DNA of 64,000 nt from CAZOWL01 sp964583605 (GTDB lineage Bacteria; Pseudomonadota; Gammaproteobacteria; Chromatiales; Chromatiaceae): positions 1 to 64,000 of the forward strand of contig CAZOWL010000005.1 of assembly GCA_964583605.1 (NCBI GenBank), read 5' to 3'. Positions 53,050 to 62,203 of this stretch are shown here, piece by piece; positions within the stretch are counted from its first letter, which is position 1, and each line of letters starts with the position of its first letter. The notes below the pieces were generated by a model, which was not told where the DNA came from, did no database searches, and worked only from the letters and a program-made list of their open reading frames with translations. A program made the translations under genes and the position numbers.

Positions 53050-55080
53050 ATGGATAACCCTCTGCTTTCGCTGTCCGGACTCCCCCCCTTCTCCCGTATC
53101 CGACCCGAGCATGTCGAGCCTGCGATCGATCACCTGCTCGCGGACTGCCGCGCGCGCATCGCCGAGCTGACCGGTCCCGATCAGCTGCCCACCTGGGAGA
53201 CCTTCATCGAGCCGCTCGACCTCGCGGATGACCGACTGAGCCGTGCCTGGTCGCCGGTCGGACATCTGAACGGCGTGATGAACAGCGAGGCCTTGCGCGC
53301 CGCGTACAACGCCTGCCTGCCGAAGCTGACCGACTACGGCACCGAGGTCGGTCAGAACGAGGCCCTGTTTCGCGCCTATCAGACCGTGGCTGCCCAAGAG
53401 CACCTCGACTCGGCCCAGCGCAAGCTGCTCAAGAACGCACTCAGGGACTTTCATCTGTCCGGCGTCGATCTGCCGACCGAGAAGAAGGCGCGCTACAAGG
53501 AGATCAGCCTGGCGCTGTCTCAGCTCTCCAGCCGCTTCTCCGACAACCTGCTCGATGCGACGAACGCCTGGAGCAAGCACATCACGGATGAGGCCAAGCT
53601 CGCCGGCCTGCCGAGCTCGGCGCGGGCACTCGCCGCCCAGACCGCGCAGCAACGCGGCCTGAGCGGGTTCCTGCTGACCCTGGACCTACCCTCGTATCTG
53701 CCGGTCATCACCTACGCCGACGACCGCGGGTTGCGCCGTGAAGTCTACGAGGCCTTTGGTACGCGCGCCTCGGACCAGGGGCCGTACGCCGGCCAATGGG
53801 ACAACGGCGAGGTCATGGAGCAGATCCTCGCGCTGCGCCACGAGCTCGCCCGGCTGCTCGGCTTCTCGGACTACGCCGAGCGCTCGCTGGCGACCAAGAT
53901 GGCCCGCTCCAGTGACGAGGTGCTCGCCTTCGTGGGCGACCTGGCCGAGCGCTCCGTGCCGAAGGCGCGCGCCGAGCTCGCCGAGGTCACGGCCTTCGCC
54001 CGCGAGCATCATGGTGTGGAGGCGATCGAGCCCTGGGACCTCGCCTATTTCAGCGAGAAGCTCCGCGTGCACCGCTACGCCATCAGCCAGGAGGATCTGC
54101 GTCCCTACTTCCCACTGCCTAGGGTCGTCAGCGGCCTATTCGCGATCGTCGAGCGTCTGTTCGACATCCGCATCCAGGAGGTGACGGGCATCGATACCTG
54201 GCATCCGGACGTGCGCTTCTTCGAGATCCGCGACCAGGCCGGCCAGCTCCGTGGGCAGTTCTACCTCGACGCCTACGCCCGCCAAAGCAAGCGCAGCGGG
54301 GCCTGGATGGATGTTTGCACGAACCGCATCCACACTTCCTCGTATGACCAGCTGCCGGTGGCCTACCTGGTGTGCAATTTCTCACCTCCGGTAGGCGATC
54401 AGCCGTCGCTGCTCACGCACAGCGAGGTCCAGACGCTATTTCACGAGTTCGGACACGGTCTGCACCATATGCTGACCAAGATCGACTACCCGGCGATCGC
54501 CGGTATCAACGGCGTGCCGTGGGACGCCGTTGAGCTCCCAAGCCAATTTCTCGAGAACTGGTGCTGGGAGCGCGAGCCGCTCGACCTGATCGCCGCGCAC
54601 TGGGAGAGCGCAGAGCCTGTCCCTGACGACCTCTACGAGCGGATGCACGCGGCGAAGAATTTCCAGTCCGGGATGCAGATGGTGCGCCAGCTCGAGTTCG
54701 CGTTGTTCGACTTTCGGCTCCACCGGGAGTACGACCCGGCGCGCGGCGGCCGGGTCTATGAGATCCTCGACGAGGTGCGCGAGCAGGTTGCCGTGATCAA
54801 GCCGCCGCCGTTCCACCGCTTCGCACATGGGTTCTCGCACATCTTCGCCGGCGGCTACGCGGCGGGCTATTACAGCTACAAATGGGCCGAGGTGCTGTCG
54901 GCCGACGCCTACTCGCTGTTCGAAGAGCGCGGCGTGCTCGATGCCCGGACTGGACGGGCCTTCCGCGAGCATATCCTGGAGCAAGGTGGCGCCGCCGAGG
55001 CAATGGATCTCTATGTCCGCTTTCGCGGCCGCGAGCCGAGCGTCGCGGCGTTGCTGCGCCACAGCGGTATCGCCGCCTAG
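53050..55080 (+). CDS. prlC: Oligopeptidase A (M3 metallopeptidase)
   Basis: Cytoplasmic zinc oligopeptidase of 676 residues (E. coli PrlC 680) that degrades short peptides, including cleaved signal peptides. The zinc motif HEFGH is at 465-469, and the third ligand lies in the AVELPSQFLENW segment downstream. The N-terminus NPLLSLSGLPPFSRI is characteristic. There is no signal peptide. ubiD follows 23 bp after the stop. Confidence 0.95.
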   Translation: MDNPLLSLSGLPPFSRIRPEHVEPAIDHLLADCRARIAELTGPDQLPTWETFIEPLDLADDRLSRAWSPVGHLNGVMNSEALRAAYNACLPKLTDYGTEVGQNEALFRAYQTVAAQEHLDSAQRKLLKNALRDFHLSGVDLPTEKKARYKEISLALSQLSSRFSDNLLDATNAWSKHITDEAKLAGLPSSARALAAQTAQQRGLSGFLLTLDLPSYLPVITYADDRGLRREVYEAFGTRASDQGPYAGQWDNGEVMEQILALRHELARLLGFSDYAERSLATKMARSSDEVLAFVGDLAERSVPKARAELAEVTAFAREHHGVEAIEPWDLAYFSEKLRVHRYAISQEDLRPYFPLPRVVSGLFAIVERLFDIRIQEVTGIDTWHPDVRFFEIRDQAGQLRGQFYLDAYARQSKRSGAWMDVCTNRIHTSSYDQLPVAYLVCNFSPPVGDQPSLLTHSEVQTLFHEFGHGLHHMLTKIDYPAIAGINGVPWDAVELPSQFLENWCWEREPLDLIAAHWESAEPVPDDLYERMHAAKNFQSGMQMVRQLEFALFDFRLHREYDPARGGRVYEILDEVREQVAVIKPPPFHRFAHGFSHIFAGGYAAGYYSYKWAEVLSADAYSLFEERGVLDARTGRAFREHILEQGGAAEAMDLYVRFRGREPSVAALLRHSGIAA

Positions 55081-55103
55081 GCGCGACGCAGCGGGAGTCG
55101 ACG

Positions 55104-56570
55104 ATGGTGTACCACGATCTGCGCGACTTCATCGCGCAGCTGGAGAAGCGCGGCGAGCTCAAGCGCGTGTCACTCCCGGTCGATCCCTATCTCGAGGTCA
55201 CCGAGATCTGCGACCGGACGCTGCGCGCCGGCGGTCCGGCGCTGCTCTTCGAAAGGCCCAAGGGCTCACAGATGCCGCTGCTCGGCAACCTCTTCGGCAC
55301 GCCGACACGGGTCGCCCTCGGCATGGGCGAGGAGACCGTCTCGGCGCTGCGCGAGGTCGGACGCCTGCTGGCCTTCCTCAAAGAGCCGGATCCCCCGCGC
55401 GGCATGAAAGACGCTTGGGCGAGTCTGCCGATCTTCAAGAAGGTGCTCGACATGGCACCAAAGGTGCGGCACGGCGCCGCCTGTCAGGAGATCGTCGCCG
55501 AGGCCGATGCGGTCGATCTCGGGCAGCTGCCGATCCAGACCTGCTGGCCGGGCGATGCAGGCCCGTTGATCACTTGGGGTCTGGTCGTCACACGCGGTCC
55601 GGAGAAGAAGCGCCAGAACCTCGGCATCTACCGGATGCAAGTGCTCGGGCGCAACCGGGTCATCATGCGTTGGCTCGCACACCGCGGTGGGGCCCTGGAC
55701 TTTCGCGATTGGCAGCATCACCATCCGGGCAGGCCCTTCCCCGTCGCGGTGGCACTCGGGGCCGACCCGGCAACCATCCTCGCGGCCGTGACCCCCGTGC
55801 CGGATTCCCTCTCAGAATACGCCTTCGCCGGACTGCTGCGGGGCCGCCGCACCGAGCTCACGCAGTGCCTTGGGAACGACCTGCAGGTGCCGGCCAGTGC
55901 CGAGCTTGTGCTGGAGGGGGAGATCCGTCCGGACGACCTTGCCGCCGAGGGCCCTTTCGGCGATCACACCGGCTATTACAACGAGGTCGACCAGTTCCCG
56001 GTGCTGACGATCACGCGGCTGACCCACCGGCGGAGCCCGATCTATCACAGCACCTACACCGGGAGGCCACCCGATGAGCCGGCGATCCTCGGCGTCGCCT
56101 TGAATGAGGTATTCGTACCCATCCTGCAAAAGCAATTCCCGGAGATCACCGACTTCTACCTGCCGCCCGAGGGCTGCTCCTATCGCCTAGCCGTCGTCAG
56201 CATGAAGAAGCAGTACGCGGGTCACGCCAAGCGGGTCATGATGGGGGTCTGGTCCTATCTACGGCAGTTCATGTACACGAAATTCGTGATCGTCGTCGAC
56301 GACGACATCAACGCCCGCGATTGGCGCGATGTGATCTGGGCGATGACGACCCGCATGGATCCTGCTCGCGACACGGTGACGGTCGAGAACACGCCGATCG
56401 ACTATCTCGATTTCGCCTCGCCGGTGGCCGGCCTTGGTTCCAAGATGGGCTTCGATGCGACGAACAAATGGCCGGCGGAGACGACGCGAGAATGGGGCCG
56501 GCCGATCTCGATGGATCCGGACGTCAAGGCGCGGGTCGACCGTATCTGGGGAGAGTTGGGGATCGGTTGA
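55104..56570 (+). CDS. ubiD: 4-hydroxy-3-polyprenylbenzoate decarboxylase UbiD
   Basis: Prenylated-FMN-dependent decarboxylase of ubiquinone synthesis, 488 residues (E. coli 497). Typical parts: YHDLRDFIAQLEKRGELKRV at the N-terminus, NLGIYRMQVLGRNRVIMRW in the cofactor domain, and the C-terminal FVIVVDDDINARDWRDVIWAM segment. The open frame extends upstream to 54882 inside prlC, but ATG 55104 with GGGAG nearby gives the canonical N-terminus. The prFMN supplier UbiX is not in the window. Confidence 0.95.
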   Translation: MVYHDLRDFIAQLEKRGELKRVSLPVDPYLEVTEICDRTLRAGGPALLFERPKGSQMPLLGNLFGTPTRVALGMGEETVSALREVGRLLAFLKEPDPPRGMKDAWASLPIFKKVLDMAPKVRHGAACQEIVAEADAVDLGQLPIQTCWPGDAGPLITWGLVVTRGPEKKRQNLGIYRMQVLGRNRVIMRWLAHRGGALDFRDWQHHHPGRPFPVAVALGADPATILAAVTPVPDSLSEYAFAGLLRGRRTELTQCLGNDLQVPASAELVLEGEIRPDDLAAEGPFGDHTGYYNEVDQFPVLTITRLTHRRSPIYHSTYTGRPPDEPAILGVALNEVFVPILQKQFPEITDFYLPPEGCSYRLAVVSMKKQYAGHAKRVMMGVWSYLRQFMYTKFVIVVDDDINARDWRDVIWAMTTRMDPARDTVTVENTPIDYLDFASPVAGLGSKMGFDATNKWPAETTREWGRPISMDPDVKARVDRIWGELGIG

Positions 56571-56715
56571 GGATCGACGGCAGGAGCGGAGCGATGCACT
56601 TATCCCAGTGCCCACTTACCTCGACCTTCGCTGGTCCAGATCAGCCCGCGACGCGGGCAACGGCACCACCTACCTCCGCCGCCCACGCCGCGCTACCGGC
56701 TCTGGACAGGGCCAT

Positions 56716-56982
56716 TCAACCTCGCCGTGTTGGTCGCTCGGCCCGTGGTCTTGCCTCGTTGACCGTGATCTTGCGGCCCTTCATCACGGCGTCGTTGAGC
56801 GCCTCGATCGCATTCTCGGCCTCCGCGTTGTCGGGCATATCGACGAACCCGAATCCCTTGGACTGGCCCGAGTACTTGTCCTTGATCACCTCGGCACTGG
56901 CCAGGGTGCCGAACTCTGAGAACATGCCGTACAGGTCTTCATCGGTCACGCTGTAGGGCAGGTTGCCTAGGTAGATCCTCAT
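56716..56982 (-). CDS. RNA-recognition-motif RNA-binding protein
   Basis: 88-residue single-RRM protein. RNP2 is IYLGNL at the N-terminus and RNP1 is KGFGFVDM in the middle, both intact. A short Arg-rich tail (ARPRAERPTRRG) follows. Such small RRM proteins are common in proteobacteria and cyanobacteria, often cold- or stress-related, with poorly known targets. It converges on ubiD. Confidence 0.93.
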   Translation of the reverse strand: MRIYLGNLPYSVTDEDLYGMFSEFGTLASAEVIKDKYSGQSKGFGFVDMPDNAEAENAIEALNDAVMKGRKITVNEARPRAERPTRRG

Positions 56983-57419
56983 CGCTCACTCTCGCACTGG
57001 GGTGCATTGCTCCGACACCGGCGCCATCGACCCGCCAACGCACCAACCGAATCGATGGTGAACGGCACGCCCGTACCGTGTTCGTCATGGGCGACACGCG
57101 GTGAGCCGCGCGACCCGGTAAGCGGTCCATTGAGCGGGGGACCCCCAGCACGATCCTCCGCCGAGGGACTCGGCCCAGAGGTGATGAAGAGTCAAGCTAG
57201 ACCAAGCCGAATGGCTCGTCAACGGTATGGGATTTGTCGAGCGGGCGTGGGATCGGCCTTGACGGCCGGAGAAGCAGCGATTGCCGTCGATTATCGTGGG
57301 AAAGAGTCAGAACTGGCAGCGTTCGCTGTGCGAGCCTTCGGCGGCGCCAATGTCAATCGTGGAGGGTCCGCGCAGCGGACCCTCCGGGTCATCATGTCAA
57401 GATCTGTGCACGACTAGGC
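56983..57419. other. 437-bp intergenic region
   Basis: Lies upstream of the RRM gene and downstream of the glycine-zipper lipoprotein gene. I see no gene. The right end holds an extended GGTCCGC palindrome at 57361-57385. Confidence 0.5.
57361..57385. repeat. Extended GGTCCGC palindrome, copy 5
   Basis: The 17-bp GGTCCGC/GCGGACC core is here extended to perfect 11-base arms (GGAGGGTCCGC and GCGGACCCTCC) around GCA. It lies 34 bp beyond the stop of the glycine-zipper lipoprotein gene and could stop or stabilise its transcript, though it lacks a T-run. Confidence 0.85.
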
Positions 57420-57647
57420 CTAATACCCTTGACGTTTCTCGTGCTGATCGACGGCGAGTCCGCCAAGCGCCCCGACGCCCGCGCCGATCAAGGCCCCTTT
57501 GCCGGCGTTCGCGTCGAGCGAGCCGATCGCCGCACCAGTCGCTGCGCCAACCGCGGCACCGCTCGCCGTCCGCGATGCGGTCGTCGTGCCACAGCCGCTT
57601 AATACGAGAGAGATAAGCAAAATCAACAAAGCGGCCCAAGTTCTCAT
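57420..57647 (-). CDS. Glycine-zipper lipoprotein
   Basis: 75-residue outer-membrane-type lipoprotein. The signal ends in the lipobox LSGC, with Cys at residue 19. The mature part has two glycine-zipper helices (GAAVGAATGAAIG and GALIGAGVGALGG), as in YMGG-like/OmpA-like zipper proteins, then a short polar tail. GGAG nine bases before the ATG. Role unknown; envelope stability is the usual guess. Confidence 0.88.
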   Translation of the reverse strand: MRTWAALLILLISLVLSGCGTTTASRTASGAAVGAATGAAIGSLDANAGKGALIGAGVGALGGLAVDQHEKRQGY

Positions 57648-57809
57648 CGTGTCTTCTCCACTATTCCGCCAATTTCAACGCCACCAGCCGATCCGGACGG
57701 CATGTCCTGCCCGTCCCGCCCCTCGCATACCACGCGACAAGGACCCAACGTCGCACGGCGGAGAAGACGCGCAATCCCGCGTCGGCGCTCCCCAGCAGCC
57801 CCAGAGCCC

Positions 57810-58706
57810 TCAGAGCGACGCGGCCAGCCCTTCGCGCAGCGTCGGATAGGCCAAGTCAATCGCCAGCTCCTCGCGCAGCTTGCGATTGCTGAGGCGCCGG
57901 GACTCGCGCATGTAGGACTGCATGCCGGCCGATAGCTGATCGGCCATCTCGGAGCGTGCGATGATGGGCGGTCGCGGCAGGCCGGCCGCATCGGCGACCT
58001 GGAAGAAATAGTCGGTCATGGTGCTCGGCTGACCATCACAGACGTTGTAGACAGCGCCATCGACGCCGCGTTCCATCGCCGCGACAGCGACCTGGACCAG
58101 GTCCACAATGTGGATGCGATTGGAGAAAGGCGCCTCGCATTCCCTGACCAGCGGGAGACCCTGGCGGATCCGCTCGATCGGCAACCGGCCCGGACCATAG
58201 ATACCGGCGACGCGCAGGATCACGAGCTCGCCTCCGCCCTCCCGGCTCCACCGCCGCAAGGCCTGCTCGGCGTCCCAGCGGCGACGCGCGCGGTCGGCCA
58301 GCGGCCGCACCGGCCAGGTCTCGTCAACCCACTCGCCGCCGCAATCCCCGTAGACGCCGGTGGTGCTGATATAGACGAGCCGCCTGGGCTGACCGAATCG
58401 AGCACATCCGGCGAGGAGGCGGCGCGTGAGACGATCCTCGACACCCTGCGCCGGCGGCGGGGCGCAGTGGAAGAGGCGCCGGCCCGCAAGGGGCAGACCA
58501 CCCAGGTCATCGACGCCCAGATCCAACACGGCGGCCGGGATGCCCGTGTCGGCCAGCGCCTGACGGCTGGCCTCGCTGCGCACGATCCCGAGCACCTTGG
58601 CACCCCGACCGAGGTACTCGCGCGCCACGCGCGAGCCGGTATAGCCGCAACCGAGGATGACCAGCTCCGGATCCAAGGCTTGGGGCACCGGATCAGCGAG
58701 GCTCAT
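57810..58706 (-). CDS. NAD-dependent epimerase/dehydratase-like protein (YeeZ type)
   Basis: 298-residue extended-SDR-fold protein. The nucleotide loop is LGCGYTGSRVA, followed by YISTTGVYGDCGG and a downstream RVAGIYGPGRLP segment; the usual active-site Tyr-x3-Lys is not obvious. It resembles E. coli YeeZ, whose substrate is not known. Its ATG overlaps the hemD stop (ATGA), so it is translated with hemCD. Confidence 0.85.
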   Translation of the reverse strand: MSLADPVPQALDPELVILGCGYTGSRVAREYLGRGAKVLGIVRSEASRQALADTGIPAAVLDLGVDDLGGLPLAGRRLFHCAPPPAQGVEDRLTRRLLAGCARFGQPRRLVYISTTGVYGDCGGEWVDETWPVRPLADRARRRWDAEQALRRWSREGGGELVILRVAGIYGPGRLPIERIRQGLPLVRECEAPFSNRIHIVDLVQVAVAAMERGVDGAVYNVCDGQPSTMTDYFFQVADAAGLPRPPIIARSEMADQLSAGMQSYMRESRRLSNRKLREELAIDLAYPTLREGLAASL

Positions 58707-59500
58707 CGCGATTCGCCCCGGTATTCGCCCCGGTATTCGCCCAGGTGCGCGGCGACCGCGCCGCAGGCCTCGAGTATGGCCTCGTCATCGGCGCGCGCGG
58801 CGACCCGGACCGACGCGAAGCCCAGCCGCCGCGCGAGCTCGCCGGTGCGCTCACTGACGACGATCAGGGGCGTCGCGACCAGCGCCGCGCGCCCCACCGG
58901 ACCGACCAGCGCGACAAGATTCTGCAGGACCTCATCACTGGTCGCCATCGCGATCTGCACCTCGTGCGACCAGCGCGCGACGAGCGCCCCGACGTCGGCG
59001 CTCGGCGCGACACGTCGATAGACCTCGGCATAGCGCACCTCGGCGCCACGCTGCGCCAGCGTCTCACCGAGCAGGGCCCGCCCGCCGTCACCGCGCACGA
59101 TGAGCACGCGCTGGCCGCGCATGTCGGCCAGCTCCGGCAACGCCAGCAAGGTCTCGCTGTCATAGCGGCCCGCCGGCACCAGGTCCGGCGCGCGCCCGGC
59201 CTCGCTCAAGGCCCGGGCCGTAGCCTGACCGACGGCGGCGATGCGCGCTGCAGAGGGGAGCTCGCCGGACGGGAACAGAGGCCCGCCATGCACGACGGCG
59301 TTGCGACTGATGAAGATGAGCAGATCCCACGGCTCGGCGAGCAGCTGCCGTTGCGTCTCACCATCCTCGAGGGGCTCGATCGCGAGCGCCGGGAGACGCA
59401 CCGCGCGTCCGCCTGCCGACTCGATCAGGGCACAGAGGTGCTCGGCCTGCTCGGCCGGACGCGTCACCAGGACGCCTGCGCCGCTCAGCCTGACGGCCAT
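58703..59500 (-). CDS. hemD: Uroporphyrinogen-III synthase
   Basis: Closes and inverts the D ring of hydroxymethylbilane in tetrapyrrole synthesis. It has 265 residues, bilobed, with poorly conserved sequence as usual. VLVTRPAEQAEHL at the N-terminus and AVGQATARALSEAG are recognisable. GGAGG seven bases before the ATG lies inside hemC. The C-terminus ends in a three-unit GEYR-like repeat encoded by a 12-bp tandem repeat. It follows hemC directly, the standard hemCD order. Confidence 0.92.
   Translation of the reverse strand: MAVRLSGAGVLVTRPAEQAEHLCALIESAGGRAVRLPALAIEPLEDGETQRQLLAEPWDLLIFISRNAVVHGGPLFPSGELPSAARIAAVGQATARALSEAGRAPDLVPAGRYDSETLLALPELADMRGQRVLIVRGDGGRALLGETLAQRGAEVRYAEVYRRVAPSADVGALVARWSHEVQIAMATSDEVLQNLVALVGPVGRAALVATPLIVVSERTGELARRLGFASVRVAARADDEAILEACGAVAAHLGEYRGEYRGESR
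58711..58746 (+). repeat. 12-bp x3 tandem repeat in the hemD 3' end
   Basis: Three head-to-tail units of ATTCGCCCCGGT (the third has one change) at 58711-58722, 58723-58734 and 58735-58746. On the coding strand they give repeated GEYR near the HemD C-terminus. The unit is a multiple of three, so slippage would change length but not frame. Confidence 0.9.
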
Positions 59501-59502
59501 GC

Positions 59503-60429
59503 TCAGGCCTCCTGCAGCGCGGCGAGGATCTCCGCGGCCCCTTGCGCCAAGAGATCTTCAGCGACGTCCGCGCCGATGGACTCGGCCGCATCGGACGGGC
59601 CGTGCCGCTCGGCGCGCAGCACCCGGCCGCCGTCCGGCGTCCCGACGAGACCACGCAGGTGGAGCTCTGCGCCCGCAAGCTCCGCATGGCCCGCGATGGG
59701 GACCTGACAGCCGCCGTGCAGACGCGCGTTCATGGCCCGCTCCGCCCGCACACGCGCTGCGGTATCGGCGTGATGCAGCGGCTCGATCAGGGCCCGGACG
59801 CGCTCGTCCCCTTCCCGGCACTCGATGCCGATCGCGCCCTGCCCGATCGCCGGCAGACTGTCTTGCGTCGTCATCCGCGCGCGTATCCGCTCCGCGAAGC
59901 CGAGCCTCATCAGACCGGCCGCGGCGAGCACGATGGCGTCATACTCACCGCGGTCGAGCCGGGCGAGGCGTGTGTTGACGTTTCCGCGCAGCGGCTCGAT
60001 GACCAGGTCCGGGCGGCGGGCCACGATCTGGCACTGCCGACGCAGGCTCGATGTGCCCACCCGCGCACCATGGGGTAGCTCATCGAAGCTCGCGTGCTGA
60101 TTCGAGACAAAGGCGTCGCGCGGATCCTCGCGCTCCATGATGACCGGCAGATGCAGGCCGACCGGGAAATCGACCGGCACGTCCTTCATCGAGTGCACTG
60201 CGATATCCGCCGTACCATCGAGCAATCCCTGCTCGAGCTCCTTCACGAACAATCCCTTGCCACCAACCTTCGCCAAAGGCGCATCGAGGATCTTGTCCCC
60301 CTTGGTGGTCATGCCGATGATCTCGACGACGAGGTAGCGGTGGAACGCGCGCAGCGTCGCGGCCACATGCTCGGCCTGCCAAACGGCCAGCGGGGACTTG
60401 CGGGTGGCGATGCGGAGGGTCTGGGACAT
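59503..60429 (-). CDS. hemC: Porphobilinogen deaminase (hydroxymethylbilane synthase)
   Basis: Joins four porphobilinogens into hydroxymethylbilane. It has 308 residues. The dipyrromethane cofactor cysteine is C241 in HGGCQVPIAG (E. coli C242). TSSLRRQCQI and LRGNVNTRLARLD bind substrate carboxylates. ATG 60429 has only a weak ribosome site. It is first of hemC-hemD-SDR. The heme supply fits the cytochrome c maturation genes on the other side of the divergent gap. Confidence 0.96.
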   Translation of the reverse strand: MSQTLRIATRKSPLAVWQAEHVAATLRAFHRYLVVEIIGMTTKGDKILDAPLAKVGGKGLFVKELEQGLLDGTADIAVHSMKDVPVDFPVGLHLPVIMEREDPRDAFVSNQHASFDELPHGARVGTSSLRRQCQIVARRPDLVIEPLRGNVNTRLARLDRGEYDAIVLAAAGLMRLGFAERIRARMTTQDSLPAIGQGAIGIECREGDERVRALIEPLHHADTAARVRAERAMNARLHGGCQVPIAGHAELAGAELHLRGLVGTPDGGRVLRAERHGPSDAAESIGADVAEDLLAQGAAEILAALQEA

Positions 60430-60603
60430 GGAGCATTACCGAAAAAAGACGTAAAGCTACACCCGCTCCGGGGCGGGGGCAAATAGCGGCGCGGCTCGCC
60501 GTCATGACCTCTTCAAGGCCCCGACCGCCGGCTGGGCCGGCCACGCAGTCCAGAAGGCCATCCGCTCGCAGCGGCCTCGGATCAGTAGTCGACTGATTAT
60601 CCT

Positions 60604-60628
60604 AAAAAAATCCGCCCCGCGGCGGGGC
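60604..60628 (-). terminator. Intrinsic terminator reading on the minus strand
   Basis: On the minus strand GCCCCGCCGCGGGGC forms a GC hairpin, followed two to three bases later by seven Ts (seven As at 60604-60610 on the plus strand). This is the clearest Rho-independent terminator in the window. It lies 175 bp upstream of hemC and downstream of no annotated gene. Confidence 0.75.
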
Positions 60629-60750
60629 TCTCGGGCAGGATACCCTCACGCCCGAGCGCCGCGGCCCTGTCCGCCAGACTCTACACCACCGTTCGGCCTG
60701 CCGTCGAACCATATGCACCGTGCCGGTTGTGCGAAGTCGCCTCAACCAGT
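60604..60750 (-). ncRNA. Candidate small RNA ending at the orphan terminator
   Basis: The minus strand upstream of the terminator can fold into several stems: GGTTG/CAACC with inner GCG/CGC (60725-60747) and a 7-bp stem CTCGGGC/GCCCGAG (60630-60656) directly before the terminator. There is no open frame with conserved features. tRNA, 6S and 4.5S signatures are missing. The 5' end is unknown; 60750 is only where the last visible stem ends. Confidence 0.35.
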
Positions 60751-60877
60751 ATCGTTGCGCGGCTTGAGGTGTACCGGAACCCAACGAAGACGGGCAACCG
60801 GGTCGGGCGACGAGACCGCACCAAGGCGCTCGCGCCGTCCGCCACGCCCGCAGCCAGCATTGCACGCCCTCTCACCT

Positions 60878-61501
60878 ATGCTCGAGGTTGCCGATCTTTC
60901 GTGCCGACGCGGAGACCGTCGCCTGTTCTCTGCGCTCAGCTTCCGGCTCGACGCCGGCACGCTGCTCCATGTCCGGGGATGCAACGGCAGCGGCAAGACG
61001 ACGCTCTTGCGCGCACTCTGTGGGCTGCTGCTCCCCGATGGCGGCGCGATCCGCTGGCAAGGCGCAGAGATTCGCGCGCTCGGCGACGAGTATCATCGTG
61101 ACCTCCTCTATTTCGGCCATCTGAACGGTATCAAGGGCGATCTTACCGGCGTCGAGAATCTGCGTGTGGCGGCATTGCTCGCCGGCAGCGACATCGACGA
61201 GACAGCACTCTGGAGGGCACTCGGCGAGATGGGTCTACACGGCTTCGAGGACCTACCGAGCAAGGTGCTCTCGCAGGGTCAGAAGAAACGCGTGGCTTTG
61301 GCCCGCCTGCTGATCAGCAAGGCGCCGCTGTGGATCCTCGATGAGCCCTTCACAGCGCTCGACGTGGATGCGGTAGCGCTTTTGCAGCAGCTGATTGCGG
61401 ACCATGTCGGCCGCGGCGGGCTGGCCGTCTTGACGACCCATCAGGAGGTCCCGCTGACGGCTGGTCAGATCCAGCGGCTCGATCTGGGGTCTGAGCTCTA
61501 G
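60878..61501 (+). CDS. ccmA: Cytochrome c maturation ATP-binding protein CcmA
   Basis: ABC ATPase that drives release of heme-loaded CcmE from CcmC. It has 207 residues, as in E. coli. Walker A GCNGSGKTTL, signature LSQGQKKRVALARL, Walker B LWILDEPF and the H-loop TTHQ are all visible. The frame is open far upstream, but ATG 60878 gives the canonical N-terminus. ccmB follows after three bases. Confidence 0.94.
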   Translation: MLEVADLSCRRGDRRLFSALSFRLDAGTLLHVRGCNGSGKTTLLRALCGLLLPDGGAIRWQGAEIRALGDEYHRDLLYFGHLNGIKGDLTGVENLRVAALLAGSDIDETALWRALGEMGLHGFEDLPSKVLSQGQKKRVALARLLISKAPLWILDEPFTALDVDAVALLQQLIADHVGRGGLAVLTTHQEVPLTAGQIQRLDLGSEL

Positions 61502-61504
61502 ACC

Positions 61505-62176
61505 ATGGGGCGCGCCTTCCTCTGCATCCTGCGCCGCGACATCACGCTGGCGCTGCGCCGGCGCACCGACGTATTGACGACCCTCTTCTTCTTCGTGATC
61601 GTCGTCAGCCTGTTCCCCTTCGGCGTCGGCAGCGAGAAGGAGATCCTGCGCCGACTCGGACCCGGTGTCGTCTGGGTGGCCGCCCTGCTCGCATCCATGC
61701 TCGCGCTCGAGCGCCTCTTTGCCGCCGACCACGAAGACGGCACGCTCGAGCAGATGCTGTTGACACAGCACCCGCTCTCGCTCTTGGTCCTGGGCAAGGT
61801 CTGCGCGCATTGGCTGTTGACCGGACTGCCGGTGGTCTTGATTGCACCGCTGATCGGCATGCAATATTACTTATCAGAGACAGCGATTTGGGTGATGATG
61901 TTGGCCTTGCTCGCGGGTACGCCGGTGCTGAGTCTCCTCGGCGCCATTGGTGCGGCCCTGACGCTCGGCCTGCGCGGCGGTGGGATCCTGCTCTCGCTGC
62001 TGATCCTACCGCTCTATGTGCCCGTGCTGGTCTATGGGTCCGGTGCCGTGGCGGTCGGCGGCACGGCACCGGCCGAGACTCAGCCCTACTTCTATCTACT
62101 GGGGGCCTTCTTGGTACTTGCCCTGCTGTTCGCGCCGCTGGCCTCGGCCGTGGCGCTACGCATCTCGCTCGAATAG
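61505..62176 (+). CDS. ccmB: Heme exporter membrane protein CcmB
   Basis: Permease partner of CcmA, 223 residues with about six membrane helices. The conserved start FLCILRRDITLALRRRTDVL and the EDGTLEQMLLTQHPLSLLVLGKV loop are typical. It lies in the ccmABCDEF operon. Confidence 0.94.
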   Translation: MGRAFLCILRRDITLALRRRTDVLTTLFFFVIVVSLFPFGVGSEKEILRRLGPGVVWVAALLASMLALERLFAADHEDGTLEQMLLTQHPLSLLVLGKVCAHWLLTGLPVVLIAPLIGMQYYLSETAIWVMMLALLAGTPVLSLLGAIGAALTLGLRGGGILLSLLILPLYVPVLVYGSGAVAVGGTAPAETQPYFYLLGAFLVLALLFAPLASAVALRISLE

Positions 62177-62203
62177 GCTCACCGACGGCCGCTAGGTATC
62201 GCC

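Larger units (their letters stand above)
60430..60877. other. 448-bp divergent region between hemC and ccmA
   Basis: No protein gene is supported. Besides promoters for hemC and ccmA, it holds a minus-strand intrinsic terminator (60604-60628) preceded by other hairpins, which suggests an independent small transcript. Confidence 0.5.

Noticed and set aside
60601..60720. tRNA on the minus strand near the orphan terminator
   Set aside because: The hairpins do not form a cloverleaf, there is no T-loop GTTCRANNC and no 3' CCA context.
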